This document shows positions 1 through 11,600 of a DNA stretch of 64,000 bases, in pieces. Made by a program: the position numbers and the translations under genes. The number at the start of each line of letters is the position of its first letter. The first letter of the stretch is position 1. The stretch is from Usnea hakonensis (Eukaryota > Ascomycota > Lecanoromycetes > Lecanorales > Parmeliaceae). The notes beneath the pieces are model-generated. The model was not told the DNA's origin. It made no database searches and saw nothing but the letters and a program-made list of their open reading frames with translations. The stretch spans positions 1 to 64,000 of the forward strand of contig BLJB01000005.1 in the NCBI GenBank assembly GCA_013423325.1. The letters run 5' to 3'.

Positions 1-1208
1 CGGAAGGTCTTGGGAGCGCACACTGGGACCGCAGCGCACAGTTCGGATAATTTTCGGGCGCACTATAATCGCGTTGCCGAGGTACCTCTTTTTTAGTGTA
101 GATACCACACAATTCTATGTACCTTTCTATCCTCACACAAACTATCTGTCAAGGAATATCAATGACTGGTATTATATAATATGGAATGGTAATAATGTAT
201 GTAGAAGAAAGAGTATCTACAGGAAGAATCCTCCTCATGTGTGCGCGCCAAGCCTCGCTAAGCCCTATAAGGCTCCGCATATACGGTGGAGGATATCCGT
301 AACAAGTGCCCGCAAAAAAGAAAAAAGGCTATGCCCCTATGGCTATTAGCGATAGCGAGGTGGTGACGGTGAGGTAGTAGTGATAGTGGTGCTGTGCCTT
401 ATTATGCTGGGTTGGTAATGGTGTTGTGAGAAAATCGCTGAAAACAAGTGCTTTTGGTGCCTCCTTCTCCGACCGCAAATTTGCTGAAAAGACGAATGGA
501 TCCATGTGCTCCAAATCTATGAAAACAAGCCGAATGGCGCATTGTCCGAGGTATTGCCGGATCGAAACTGCTTTGGTAGGGCTAAGTTTCTGACTAATAA
601 TAGTACTTCCATTCTTATTGCCTTTCTGCTACAGTCATTTATCGTTCGCCTGAGGCCTCCATGCTTGCCGTGTACTGAATGTAGCCGAATATGGTGTTAA
701 ATATAAGGCCGAGAATTAAGGTATGGTGGTGAGCGAAAAGTCTATTGCTGAGGCATATAGCTAGGTCTCCCGAAAATGGTGTGGTGCACAGGTATGGGAA
801 TGAAGAGAGTGTGCTCTTGTTATTAGGCATGCTCTTGTATTGCTTCGTGGTGATTTCGGTGTCATCCTCTATAGTAGCCTGGTACAGTGGCAATTGCTCT
901 TTCTGGTGTAGTGGCTGTTGCTCTTGCTTCTCCGCAATGATCTCCGTATTTTCTTCGTCTTTTGCCTCCTCTTTTGGTACTTCGTGCGGAGCAGGTGGAG
1001 TAGATTGCTGAGTGGTCTAAGTAGCTTGCTGAGTGGCCTATGATTGGTAAATGAATACCACGTAACGTCCTATTGATATATATAATTCGTGAAAGAAAGA
1101 AGTTATTTGATATCCACTTTCCTACCGAAATCTATGCCAAGCCGGGTCGTATTATCTATTATCCGAACTGTGCGCTGCGGTCCCAGTGTGCGCTCCCAAG
1201 ACCTTCCG
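1..1208. mobile_element. Non-autonomous DNA transposon with 51-bp perfect TIRs
   Basis: Bases 1-51 are the exact reverse complement of 1158-1208, and pairing stops sharply inside both ends. Beyond the right end comes c then ta, so the element may be one base longer with a TA target duplication, as in Tc1/mariner/pogo elements. The left flank is outside the window, so the duplication cannot be confirmed. Inside, there is no intact transposase. An interrupted minus-strand frame at roughly 640-1010 is rich in Gln, Glu and Lys and may be a transposase remnant. The 1.2-kb size without a full gene suggests an internally deleted copy. The superfamily is an inference. Confidence 0.85.
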
Positions 1209-2977
1209 CTAGGCTATGCACATAGACTTGCACTTGCATATACGTAGAGTATCAATGTGACAGGGGTTAGAGCGGCTCTGCGTTATTTCCAACACACTCT
1301 TTTTCACTCTTCTAAAACAATGTAGAAATATCTTGACTCACGTGATGGATTTTGCTCGTAAAATTGTTAGGAGAGGCGGCTCAAGTGGAAAAGGGCGCTC
1401 TGGAGGTATGAATTTCCTCGGCTGTATTCACAAATGCGAAGAGGGTAGAGATCTTTGCCATCACTGTGACTCTCGCGTCAGGAGAAGTCGTATTCATTGG
1501 CACGAATACAAGTACGATACCTTCATTGCTACAAGCAAGGCACACATTGTATTTTGGGAAAGAGCAGCACTTGCGACGGACTCGTCAATGGTCCTCGCCC
1601 GCAACCCGACTTTCTTGTAGGGCTCAAATCTTCTGCATTCACTCCCGACCAACAAGAGTAATTGCAGTCGTCTATTAGTGATCGGCAGATTAGTGATTGG
1701 CAGACGACGTCGCTGTCCTCGCGACGATTCTCGGCAGAAACCAGGTTGCTGATCCTGAAAAGATCAATGATCCTGTTGGTCGCCCTTCGACAGGATATCT
1801 CCTTCACAATAGCTCGCCCAGACACGCGGCGAAACGCAAAAACTATTCAAATTCTGTATTAGTATCTCCAGGGAGTAGAGACCCCAGGTTTACCGGCATC
1901 AACGGCACATTCTGGTGAGGCGAATGTTGATATGAGCGAGGGCAACAAAGCCGTCATGGCGGAGTGCCTGTTATGTAAACGAGATCAAGGGGACAGTGGC
2001 TATGGAGAAGTTGATGTGGATTGTATTCCAAAGTGTAGTATGAATCCTTGCGATCGAGGGGTTGATGAATGAAAAGTACCGATCACTTCCCCTCTTCCCC
2101 CAAATGAATATCTCGACATTCAAAGAGACAAAAAGCTCGGATGACGATTGTCATCGTACGAAAACCCATTGTTGGATTTTGCAAGTTTGGAGTTAGAAAA
2201 TTTCCAAGTGGTGGAAAATTTTCCGCGTGGCGGTTCGAACCGGAGTAATTGAATTCAAGTAATTGGGTACGTCTACCCCTAGCATAAATAGTTTGTTATA
2301 CTAGGTCGCTCGAGCGACAGAGGTTGATCCGCTATTTTAATTTATATATGCTTTCAAATGTTGATAGTATTGGAAACTAACTTACTATCTTACCCATTTA
2401 TATTGTACTAGATATATAAAAACTTGTATCGGTATTACAGATTCATATATTCTGGAGCGCCTTGGGTGTGCTAGATGCTTTACAGCCTTGTTCTCGCCTC
2501 TTCTTTCATACATCTGTCCTGCTCGACGCTTGTAATGACTGTGAGTCGTTACGTGTAACTTCCCACCATGCTCGTAGGCTACAAGGCTGACTTATTTCAG
2601 GGCCGCGAGGCTGAAGGAACGACAATCGAAAGCTCACTCCATGACTTTTAGAACTTGTCAATGTCTATTTGTTGGAAATCAGCCAATAGATGGCCTTCCG
2701 CATGATTAGTCATTCCGCGTTCGTAGATTCGTATACTCTCTTCATTTGTTACTCCATAGCAATTACATAGCAATCAATGTAATGCTAATTGAACCATATA
2801 TGAGGCCTCTACATGATTTACATTGAATGATCGTCATATTCCAACACTATTTGTGGTCGGTCCTCTGATTCTAAAGTCTGCTTGTTGTCAAAGTGACACC
2901 ATATCTTAACCTGAGCTATTAAGTGACAGCCAGCGTGTCTACCGCAAGCTAGCCTTCAGCTCGAGCTTTTTGTCACC
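1209..2977. other. Gene-poor stretch, possible broken coding fragments
   Basis: No complete gene is recognisable. On the plus strand, frames at about 1697-1918 and 1863-2072 look locally protein-like. The second ends with several cysteines (ECLLCKRDQGDSGYGEVDVD) before a stop at about 2070. The frames disagree with each other and I cannot join them into a gene with a start. A near-perfect inverted repeat of about 11 bp with a short spacer lies at 2196-2224. The part from 2330 to 2450 is visibly AT-rich. Confidence 0.3.
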
Positions 2978-3670
2978 ATGTTCCCAAAACCTGCCCCACG
3001 GCAAGTTCTACAAAGTCCTCCCACAGAAAGGCAACAGTCAGCAATATGCTACGACCGACGCATGCCTGCCCAAAGCGGCGCGCGGTCATATGGTTATGGT
3101 ACTTGGATGGGCGGAACGATGGGATTGGGTCAAGGTAGTCTGTGTTAGTAGCTTTCGAACACTGGGCGTGCAGTGCAAATGAATGATATTTGTGATGAGC
3201 AGATCACATCCAGTGCCACCTCCACATTACAGGACATCGACTACCTACCCATATATCCGTCGAGGAAGAATCAGCATAGTGGAATTCAGCTGCAACTGTG
3301 CAACGGCTTGGACGCTTGGACTTATACCGAGAAGAAGTCTTATGTCAAGATGGATGAAGTGTATGAGATTCCACTTGAACGCTTGACGGCTGCTGGCGCA
3401 GATGGACGTCAGTACGAGCTACAGAGCAAATCATGGGACAAAGCGCAGAGCTTCCTAAGGAGAATGAATGACGTGCAAACAACGGGACAAGTTGTACCGG
3501 ATGTTGTCAGCAGCCCTAATCGCGAGGGCCGTTCGAGCCAGGATCTTGGTGCTGGAATTGCCTCTGATGCGAGGGAGTACTCCTTGGAGAGGTACTCCCT
3601 ACAGAAAACTCCAGAGATTGAGATCGGGAGCTCTCAATTTGGAACTATTTACGGGGTTACTAGTCCTTGA
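2978..3670 (+). CDS. Hypothetical protein, two exons
   Basis: I do not recognise the family. Exon 1 (2978-3134) opens with an ATG in good context (caccATG). A 39-bp intron (3135-3173, GT to GTGCAG) joins in frame to exon 2 (3174-3670), giving about 217 residues. The product is hydrophilic, with no signal peptide, membrane segment or motif that I can name. The intron is very short, the C-terminus is abrupt, and the neighbourhood is full of repeats and relics. The gene may therefore be degraded or spurious. The only support is an open frame of about 650 bases that survives splicing. Confidence 0.35.
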
Positions 3671-3899
3671 TGTTAGATTCGAGATCTATATCAAGTTAAA
3701 CGCTGGATCTGGAGATCGGAGCCGGGACCCTTACAGTCCACATTTTTAGCTGTCTTACTCCAGTCTCTGTCGACATAGATCGTATTGTGGTTGTCAAACC
3801 GGTGTTGCTTACTACCGACTAGAGGTTATACAAATGGTTGCCAAGTGCTGCGAAGAAGCGTCATGGTAAAGCCACGACATCTCATACTTCTTTCAAATA

Positions 3900-4130
3900 T
3901 TTGTATTTTGATCGCCACAGTAGGACTAAGGGTTAGCGATTTCGTATATCGCATAATCGCATTATTCATTTCAGTGGTTTCATGCATGGATTCGAGACAC
4001 CATGGTTCAGGGATTTGGTGCACGGGCATGGCCATTGGCCAGGGTCATGGCGGGAGACTTTTTATCATGAGGAGTGCATATATACTGCTTTCTGCACTGC
4101 AATTGCTCTTCATTCCGTTTGCGGTCGCTA
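3900..4130. repeat. Dispersed repeat, copy A
   Basis: This segment aligns by eye with 42449-42675 (copy B) over its whole length. Shared landmarks in order are cgccac, a tag-gac block, gatttcgtatatc, acaccatggtt, agagtgcat and ctgcaattg. A 35-40-bp piece of its start recurs at 50355-50395 (copy C). The copies differ by many substitutions and small gaps, so they are old. The open frame across it (3785-4135) is probably incidental. Confidence 0.65.
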
Positions 4131-4293
4131 GTTAATATAGTTCCGAGACATATTTTGAAGGCCCAGAAGCTGACTTGATGCTGCTTCTGAACTGTAACGC
4201 AGGATTGATGGTTCAGAATATGAAGTGCACAACTATTAAACGGCGGGTGGTGAGGCAAGAAGCTCAGCGTCGCTGTTCGAAGTTACATATTTG

Positions 4294-4860
4294 ATGTCAG
4301 GCTTCCGTTATGTCTTCTTTGACCATAAGGCAGACGTTCGCCTTCGAAACATTAGTTATTCCGGATCAGCTCTGTATAATTTCTGCAAGCGAGAAGGTAC
4401 AGTAGGCATGATCAATGTCCTCGTCGAGGCAGGAATGGACATAATTGTTCGAGACGCCGACGGCGAACCCCCATTACTCAACGCAATTTTCTGTCGGTTC
4501 ACTGCGGCTGCCCAAAAGCTCTCGACTAAAAATCGAATCCAATACCGACTAATGGCCTTCCGACCCTTTCCTGGCTCTAGTTTCTTTTGCAAGTTCTCAA
4601 GATATGCTGGGCATCGTATAAAACTTTTCCGAGTGATCTTAAGGCGAAAGTCTTGTTGCTCCTAGACTTCGTGTAAGCCTTCGACTTCCAGATAAAATCG
4701 ATCGGCATCCTTTTTAGCATTCCTGACGAGGGAACAGTACTCCGTACAATGAGACACGACGTTTTAATAAGTCTTAACGAGAGCACAACGCTTGCCGTAG
4801 CACTAACGCTATGTATTGCCTATCCCGACGTCGACCGATGTCTAATATCAGCATAGATAT
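4294..4860 (+). pseudogene. Ankyrin-repeat gene remnant
   Basis: A plus-strand frame at 4294-4665 carries an ankyrin-like unit: MINVLVEAGMDIIVRDADGE followed by PPLLNAI, preceded by a helix-like SALYNFCKREG. After the frame closes, a second frame (about 4676-4855) continues as a short protein-like piece with LISLNESTTLAVALTLCI, ending at a stop. No start codon, splice junctions or flanking repeats can be assembled. I read it as the decayed end of an ankyrin-repeat protein, possibly from an NLR-type gene. An unusual unrecognised exon structure is possible but less likely. Confidence 0.45.
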
Positions 4861-5223
4861 TTCTAGGATACTGCGATGATTGCGTGGTAGCACACCGACG
4901 ACTTCGATTAGCGTGTTGTGGTCGATTCGTCAACTACAATATCCAATAGATTCGCGATATCATTGGATCTTTAAGTCGGTAATTCCCGATGATCATTCAG
5001 CCTTGTCAAACCATCTTTCCGAGCTAAGGTACCTACCTAAGGTGCTAGAAAGCTAGGTAAATGACGTAAGGTATCTCTCGATGACAAGAGTACCTACTCG
5101 GTAATGCGCATAGGCAGTATATGAATTTCCTTAGAAGATCGCAAGAGACCACTTTCGGACAGCGCCGTGCACCCTCAGCGCTAAAAGCTTAAAGCTCCAC
5201 GTTCAGGCAGACGTACTACCGCC

Positions 5224-6272
5224 ATGGCGCCCATCGCAACCTCCGAAGCCCATCCAAATGCCGCGTCAACAACAGGTGTAAAGCCCTCACCTTTGGAGGC
5301 TATATCACACGGATTTACACTTCCCGGAATTCCATCGTTCGACGTCCGTGAAGACGAAAGGCAATGGATGTACGGAGTAATTGAAACACCATGAAATCAG
5401 GAATACTAACTTCAAATAATTGTCAGAAAGGAGCACATGGCCGGTGTCTTCCGCGTATTCGCGAGACTTGGATATGCCGAAGGCATGTCTGGCCATATCA
5501 CCGTGCGCGATCCTATTCAGACGGATGCAATGTGGATGAATCCTTTGGGCGTAGGGTGTACCCAATGATGGCCAGCTACAAGAGTCGATTACACAGATCT
5601 GACACAGAAACAGGTGCACTTTGGTATGCTCAAGGCATCCGATATGATTCTGGTCAATTACTACGATGGGGAAATCGTTGGAGGTAATAGAAGCAGGCCG
5701 GTCAATGCTGCTGGCGTTTTGATACACGCCGCTATCCACAAAGCTCGGCCCGATGTCCACGCGATCTGTCACGCACATTCAATCCACGGTGTCTCCTATT
5801 CGACGTTCGCCAAACCTCTGGAGATGCTTAACCAAGATGTGTGCAATATCTTCGGTGTTCAAGGGGTGTACTCCCAATACGGCGGTATTGTCTTTGGTGA
5901 AGAAGAAGGGGCAAAACTGTCCCAGGCTCTGGGACCGGAAGGGAAAGGATTGATACTGATGAATCACGGCCTTTTGACTGTGGGAAAGACTTGTGATGAA
6001 GCCGGATACTTGTTCAGACTGATGGAGAAGAGCTGCAAGATTCAATTGGAAGTTGATGCCGCTGCGGCAAATGGATTGAAAAAGCACATAATTTCCGATG
6101 AGGAGGCAGCTTATAACTTCAAGATGGCTAGCGAATCGGTATACTCATTGAGACAAAGTTTTATGCTCGCTTATCTAAGATACTGACGATGTCTTAGAAT
6201 ATTTTATACCGCGAGTTCCAACCCGAACTAGAATACGAAGAATTCCTCAGTGGGCCGGGGTTCAAGGCTTGA
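5224..6272 (+). CDS. Class II aldolase/adducin-family protein
   Basis: Four exons join cleanly: 5224-5369, 5427-5550, 5614-6138 and 6198-6272, giving 289 residues. Introns are GT-AG with branch points ctaac in intron 1 and ctgac in intron 3. Class II aldolase family members are metal-dependent lyases or epimerases acting on sugar phosphates, or uncharacterised fungal paralogues. The fold is evident from the N-terminal EHMAGVFRVFARLGYAEGMS, the zinc-site pair in CHAHSIHG and the third metal ligand in NHGLLTVG. The C-terminus EFQPELEYEEFLSG is typical of the fungal branch of this family. There is no signal peptide, so it is probably cytosolic. The substrate cannot be inferred. Confidence 0.88.
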
Positions 6273-8148
6273 TGCCAAATTTGCTGTTGCAAACCCAGTC
6301 ATAGCAGCAAGCCCTGAGCCCGACTAATGGTTCCCAAGGCAGTGAGAAAGGGTTAAGGGGTAGAAGCCAAAGTGGCCCTTTTAGCCCCTCTTTTCCATTC
6401 AATACCTAGTTTCAGTCCCAAAATTTGAAATTATAACTTGTGATGTCCTTTTACTTCCTGACAGACCTTCACGGTCGTCCCAATCTGTCACGATCTTATG
6501 TATGTAATTCAGAAATCGTTGAATTACCTAGTTCTCGGATAAGCAAGTCACTCTCTGAGTCACCCATCATCTGTCGATCTCGCAATAGCTCCAACTTTGT
6601 GACCACGAAATGTTCCTCGACTCACAATGGTCCGCTGTCGGTCGAGTGTACAGCGGTTCTTAGAGTTGAAGTATCGTGCGTCAACCGCGCGGCGTTGACT
6701 TCAATACATGTCCCAAAGGTCTTGCTGTTCGCCTTGTTCTTCAAAATCTCTGCTTACCCCCTAAGCTCGACAGTTCACACCAAGATCTATGAATGGCTTG
6801 ATTACCTAAAAGACCCAATGTCTCTCCACTCACTTGTGAAACATGCAAATTGGAGTTCGAGAGCGGCGAGCTCCAACGCGCTCACATGCACACTGAGCAC
6901 CAGTAAATTCTACACAAAAGGTAGGCTGCGTCAGAACGATGTTTGATACACGGTAATAAACACAACATGAAACGTAAAATCGCATCACTGCCCCCAATTT
7001 CGGCCGTGGTTCTCGATACGAACATCATAAAAGCCCCAGATGAGGCCAGGACAGCTGTAAGTAATAGAATGTCCAATCCTGGAAGAAGCAAAGGAGACGC
7101 ATCCCTTCGACACTCAGCCCCATCATTCGGCAACCGAGAGAAGTCATACACTAACGCAATGCCTGTACAATGTTGACGACATGTACAGCGTACATGGCAT
7201 GTTCATACCGAATCGGGATGATCTGGAAGATGTCAAAGGTTTCTTGACTATTTTGTCGACGTACCTTAATCTTCAACTTTCACGAATATCTGTCCTGCGG
7301 CAGAAGAAAAGCGACCACTGATAGAATTCGCAGCTACATGATTGATAAACACCACTGCAAGATCGCTTTTGACGCGGAATTGCACCAGTTTTGTGAGCTT
7401 AAAGCCAGATCTGAAGATGGCGCCCATGAAGAGATAATCAGACGAGACGAGAACCACGTAGAGACCCACAAGAATGCTCCGAGAACAAGATTTCCATCCC
7501 AACAGCGCCCCCCAACCCGCGGGACGCGTCCTGGACCATCGGTCCCTGTCCCACTACTATCGTCATAACTTCCACTCATATCTCTTGCCCGTCGAGTGGG
7601 TGGATGGTAGAGCTGTTATGGTAGCTGGAGCTGCCAGGGTGAGAAGCCAGTGCTAGATCGACTAAGAGGTCAGCTTAAGATGCCGGAAGGGGATGATGGG
7701 GTTGGTGAGTTGGGGAAGGGAGGGTTGAGAGAGCGTGAGGGGAGTGTTGGTAAGGAGGTTCATTATTGGGAGTTTTATGAAGTAGGTCTGCTGGAGTCTT
7801 TGGGGTGAGGGGGGGAACTGAGGGTTCTTTTGGATCCATGCCAGGCTGACGCTTCGCAGGCGGCTAATCTTCGCGATCGAATAGTTGACGGGTCATATAA
7901 TTCGAGTGCGGTTAGATGAAGCGTTGCTAGATAGTCCCAAGCAATGTGCGAAAGCAGCTGGGCCTAGGATTATCACAAGTAGTTCAGTGAATAGGCACTC
8001 GAGTTCGGATTGAACCGTCTCGGATGCCATGCGCCTTCAAGCGCGTCGAGTCACGGAAGATTGGACATGAGAAGGGACCAAGTCACACAGTGACGACCTT
8101 TATGATACAATTCAATGGTACACTTTTATGAGCCTCATCCCGTGTGTA
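6273..8148. other. Long intergenic stretch without a supported gene
   Basis: No family is recognisable on either strand. The longest frame is 6440-6946 on plus (168 codons), with low-complexity Ser-rich content and no motif. On minus, frames at 6882-7151 and 7266-7579 contain hydrophobic runs, such as LLLPGLDILLLTAVL and LVLGAFLWVSTWF, that could come from a membrane protein. They do not join at convincing introns, so a decayed membrane-protein gene is only a possibility. A G-rich plus-strand tract runs from 7680 to 7830. Confidence 0.3.
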
Positions 8149-8993
8149 CTATTTCTTTCCTTTCCGCTTCTTCACCGTTCCACCTTTCGACCCTGCTGTC
8201 GAGCCTCCTGCTGCGGGGCCTCCTCCCTCCACCATAACCGCCTCTTCGTCACTGTTCCCAGCTCCTGTCGATGCAGGAGTTGAAGTTTTTGGAGGCGCTC
8301 CTTCGTCCAGCTCTTGCATGAACTTTGTTGATATACTTTCTCTCTCTTTATCCCACCATTCCCGGTCTGCCTTGCCCTTAGCCTGCAGTTCTGCAACACG
8401 CTCACGTATCGCTGCGTTGTTGACCATTTCGTTGGCGCTTTGGAATATACTTTGTCCCCAATTCGTAGCGAGAGCATTCGCCTGGCAACTTCGTTAGACT
8501 CTGACCGTCTGCCAGAGAGCTGTTCTTACCTCCTCCACAACGTCCCTCAGCTCCGCTTCCATCTCTTTCTCTGCCCTCAGAAATCTTTGCCATAGATCAT
8601 CCCCAACACTGCCCCGTTGCAAAAGCTGACTCAGCGGCTGTTTGGCTCCTCTTATCGTAAGTATCCTTCGAATGTCTTCCACAGCCCGTTGGAGTAATGC
8701 CGCTTTCAATATGCTATCGGGTATTGGTGCGGCTTTTTCTTGACCTGGTTGAGGTTCGAGATGGAGAAGAGAAAGGTAGATATTTCGTTGGACATGAGGG
8801 CCGAACCAAGGCTCGAGCGATGTTGATTTCGCTGTGGTCTTGTGAGCCCTTTCTGCACAGGTACTCCATAGAACCGTCGCATGGGGCACCCACCTGCTTT
8901 CCGTTTTCTGTAGAGTGAAGAGAAAGTCGCTAGAGATCCAACCAATATGCCTACATATGCAAAAGGGATTGCGAGCCCGATCAGGTCCACCAT
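8149..8993 (-). CDS. sec66: Sec66/Sec71-type ER translocation protein
   Basis: Sec66 is a subunit of the Sec63 complex that supports post-translational import through Sec61 in the ER membrane. Three minus-strand exons (8894-8993, 8530-8831, 8481-8149) give 244 residues. The N-terminus MVDLIGLAIPFAYVGILVGS is a single membrane anchor followed by the basic stop RKRK. The conserved family core follows: SLEPWFGPHVQRNIYLSLLH, then LLQRGSVGDDLWQRF and AEKEMEAELRDVV. The tail is acidic then low-complexity and ends in a basic patch, KKRKGKK. Introns are 62 and 48 bp. The ATG at 8993 is chosen because it places the anchor first. It is transcribed divergently from npl4. Confidence 0.93.
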
Positions 8994-9471
8994 AGCTCAC
9001 TGTGCGCGCCGAAGCACTCTTTCCTATGATGGGCCAGACGGCAGCTCTCGAGATGGTTCCGCCCCTTTGAAGAGGAAAGGGTTGATTCAACACAGGTCGC
9101 CTTTCGTCAACATTTACAACTAAAGCCAATAATAACAATTTCTATTCTCTAAGAAGTGTTTGCTTGAAGAATGTCGAGAGCAATAAAATTTCGCATCTGA
9201 CGTGTTAATCGTGTTCAGAACAAAGAACACCTCGCCAAAATCCCCAAAACTCTAAGTATAGATGCGCGGGGACGGGCCGAAGATTGGCCGACGCCGACAT
9301 ATGATGAAGCTCGCAGGTGCCTTCGTCACTTTCGAGATGCTTCTGTAATACATTTATTGATGCTGAGGCATAAATTTCCCACAATGCTTCAGCATCATAA
9401 AACTACCTCTCACTCAATTCGGAACTCCATTCCGTGATACACCTTCGGCGACTTGTACATTCGCAGTCATC
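8994..9471. promoter_or_regulatory. Divergent promoter region sec66/npl4
   Basis: This 478-bp segment lies between the start codons of sec66 (leftward) and npl4 (rightward) and must carry both promoters. I see no clear TATA box or named operator. Confidence 0.55.
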
Positions 9472-11600
9472 ATGCCACCTTCAAAACCCATTCTTTTGCG
9501 GTTCGAGAGCAAGAACGGGCAATTTAGATTGACTGTTAACCCAACCGATCATTTTCCCACTCTGCTTTCGAAGGTACCTGCTCTCCACCTAGTCTTCGAG
9601 GTGCAGAGGACGGACTGATTTTCCCTGATTAGATTCTCGATAATCTGCCCAAAGATGTCGACTCCCGGTCTATCGTACTCTCGAACAAGCCTTTTGGTGG
9701 CGAAGACAGGCTGTTGAATTCTTTGAACGGCGTCCCTATCGCCAGAGTAGGCCTCAGGTATTCAGCACTGTGCTAAGAGGGTGTCATCTTGTGCTGACTC
9801 GCTTCTTGCTAGCCATGGTGATAAGCTTTTCTTGAAATACAGCGAACAACCTCCTATGAATGGACACTCTGCAGCCCCCGTCGCAACCTCTTCACAACCG
9901 TACAACTCATCAAATCGCCTAAACGGTATCCCCATCCTACCTGCAGAGGATTTGCCCGTCGCTCCTCCTCCGCAAACTTCTCCAACCACTGCAATCAAGA
10001 GTCCTTGGGAGGTAATACAGCAGTCAGAATTGGACGACCGGCTAGATAAGCAAGATGGCAAGATACAACGGCGTCGAGACGAGAAAATGTGCAGACACGG
10101 CCAGAAAGGCATGTGCGATTACTGCATGCCGCTCGAGCCTTACGCGCCACAGTACCTAGAAGAGAAGAAAATCAAGCATCTTTCCTTCCACTCATATCTT
10201 CGAAAGATCAACTCCGCCACCAACAAACCTGAACTCAAATCATCTTACATGCCACCTTTGAGCGAGCCTTTCTACCGAGTAAAGAGAGATTGTCCGTCAG
10301 GGCACCCACAATGGCCTGAAGGTATCTGTACAAAATGCCAGCCGTCTGCCATCACTTTGCAGGCCCAACCTTATCGCATGGTAGATCACGTTGAGTTTGC
10401 GTCACCATCACTGATCAACTCGTTGCTCGACTTTTGGAGAGCTTCAGGAATACAGCGAGTAGGCTTTCTCTACGGCCACTATGAAGAGTACAAGGAAGTG
10501 CCGCTAGGCGTCAAAGCTGTCGTTGAAGCTATCTACGAACCGCCACAAATCGATGAAATAGACGGATGCTCGTTACATGAATGGGAAAATGAAAAGGACA
10601 TCGATGAGGTCGCACGATTATGTGGTTTGCAGAAGGTCGGGGTCATATTTACAGATTTGATCGATGCAGGAGCTGGAGACGGCACTGTGATCTGCAAGCG
10701 ACACATTGATTCTTACTACCTATCGTCACTTGAAATCGCCTTCGCAGCCCGATTGCAGGCCCAAAATCCGAAGCCGACTAAATGGAGCGATACTGGCAGA
10801 TTTGGCTCCAATTTTGTCACGTGCGTTTTGAGTGGTGACGAAGATGGAGGCATCGCCATCACAGCTTTTCAGGTCTCGAACTCTGCGGTCGAGATGATAA
10901 GGGCTGATATTGTTGAGCCTTCCGCAGACCCGTCAGTCATGATTGTTCGCGGTGAAGAAGAGGACGACGGCTCCATCAGCCGCACGCGCTACATCCCTGA
11001 AGTCTTCTATCGACGGATCAATGAATATGGAGCAAGCGTACAAGAAAATGCGAAGCCTAGCTTCCCGGTTGAATATCTGCTGGTCACTCTTACCCATGGC
11101 TTCCCCACCGAGTCATCTCAGATGTTCAACAGCTCAAACTTTACCATCGAAAACCGCGAAGCAATCGGTCAGAGTCAAGAATGGAAAGTGGTAGCAGCAC
11201 AGCTCGGTGTGAGCGGCAGCAAAATTGATGGGCAGAAAGGCATAAAATCTGTTTCTGACTTTCACCTGCTATGCTTTCTCCATGGCATGGGGATTCTCAG
11301 CAAGGTATGTGCTTTTCCTCCTTGTCTCTTCACCACGTTACGCGTCAGACTAACGCTCGGATCTTTATCTAGGAGGAAGAGGCTCTGCTCTGCCGTGTAG
11401 CGCGTACTCATGATCTTGCCGATGGATTCCAACTGCTTGAAACACCCGGCTGGGCTACCTTGCTGGAAATATTAAGAGAAAGCGGTGAGCGTCCCCCCAA
11501 ACGTTCTTTACATTCTTCGCGTGAACCGAGTACCGGTTATGGTTTGGGTTCAGATGGCGAACAGCTTGCTAAGAGGTTTAAGGGAGCTAGCTTGAAATAG
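9472..11600 (+). CDS. npl4: Npl4, Cdc48/p97 cofactor
   Basis: Npl4 pairs with Ufd1 on the Cdc48 ATPase to unfold ubiquitylated clients in ER-associated degradation. Four exons (9472-9573, 9633-9757, 9813-11304, 11373-11600) give 648 residues. The first ~90 residues are a ubiquitin-like domain (ILLRFESKNGQFRLTV at the start). A zinc-finger region follows, with CRHGQKGMCDYCMP and CPSGHPQWPEGICTKCQPS. Then comes the MPN-like Npl4 domain, entered by VDHVEFASPSLINSLLDFWR. The end (GWATLLEILRESGERPPKR, then AKRFKGASLK) matches the family's C-terminus. Intron 3 is near the 3' end. All junctions keep frame, and length is normal for fungal Npl4. Confidence 0.95.

Noticed and set aside
2196..2224. Inverted repeat as a terminator or regulatory hairpin
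   Set aside because: It is short and imperfect, and no gene ends next to it; such AT palindromes are common by chance.
2233..2244. Second B-box-like ggttcgaacc
   Set aside because: No tRNA arms can be folded around it; it is a short palindrome in AT-rich DNA.
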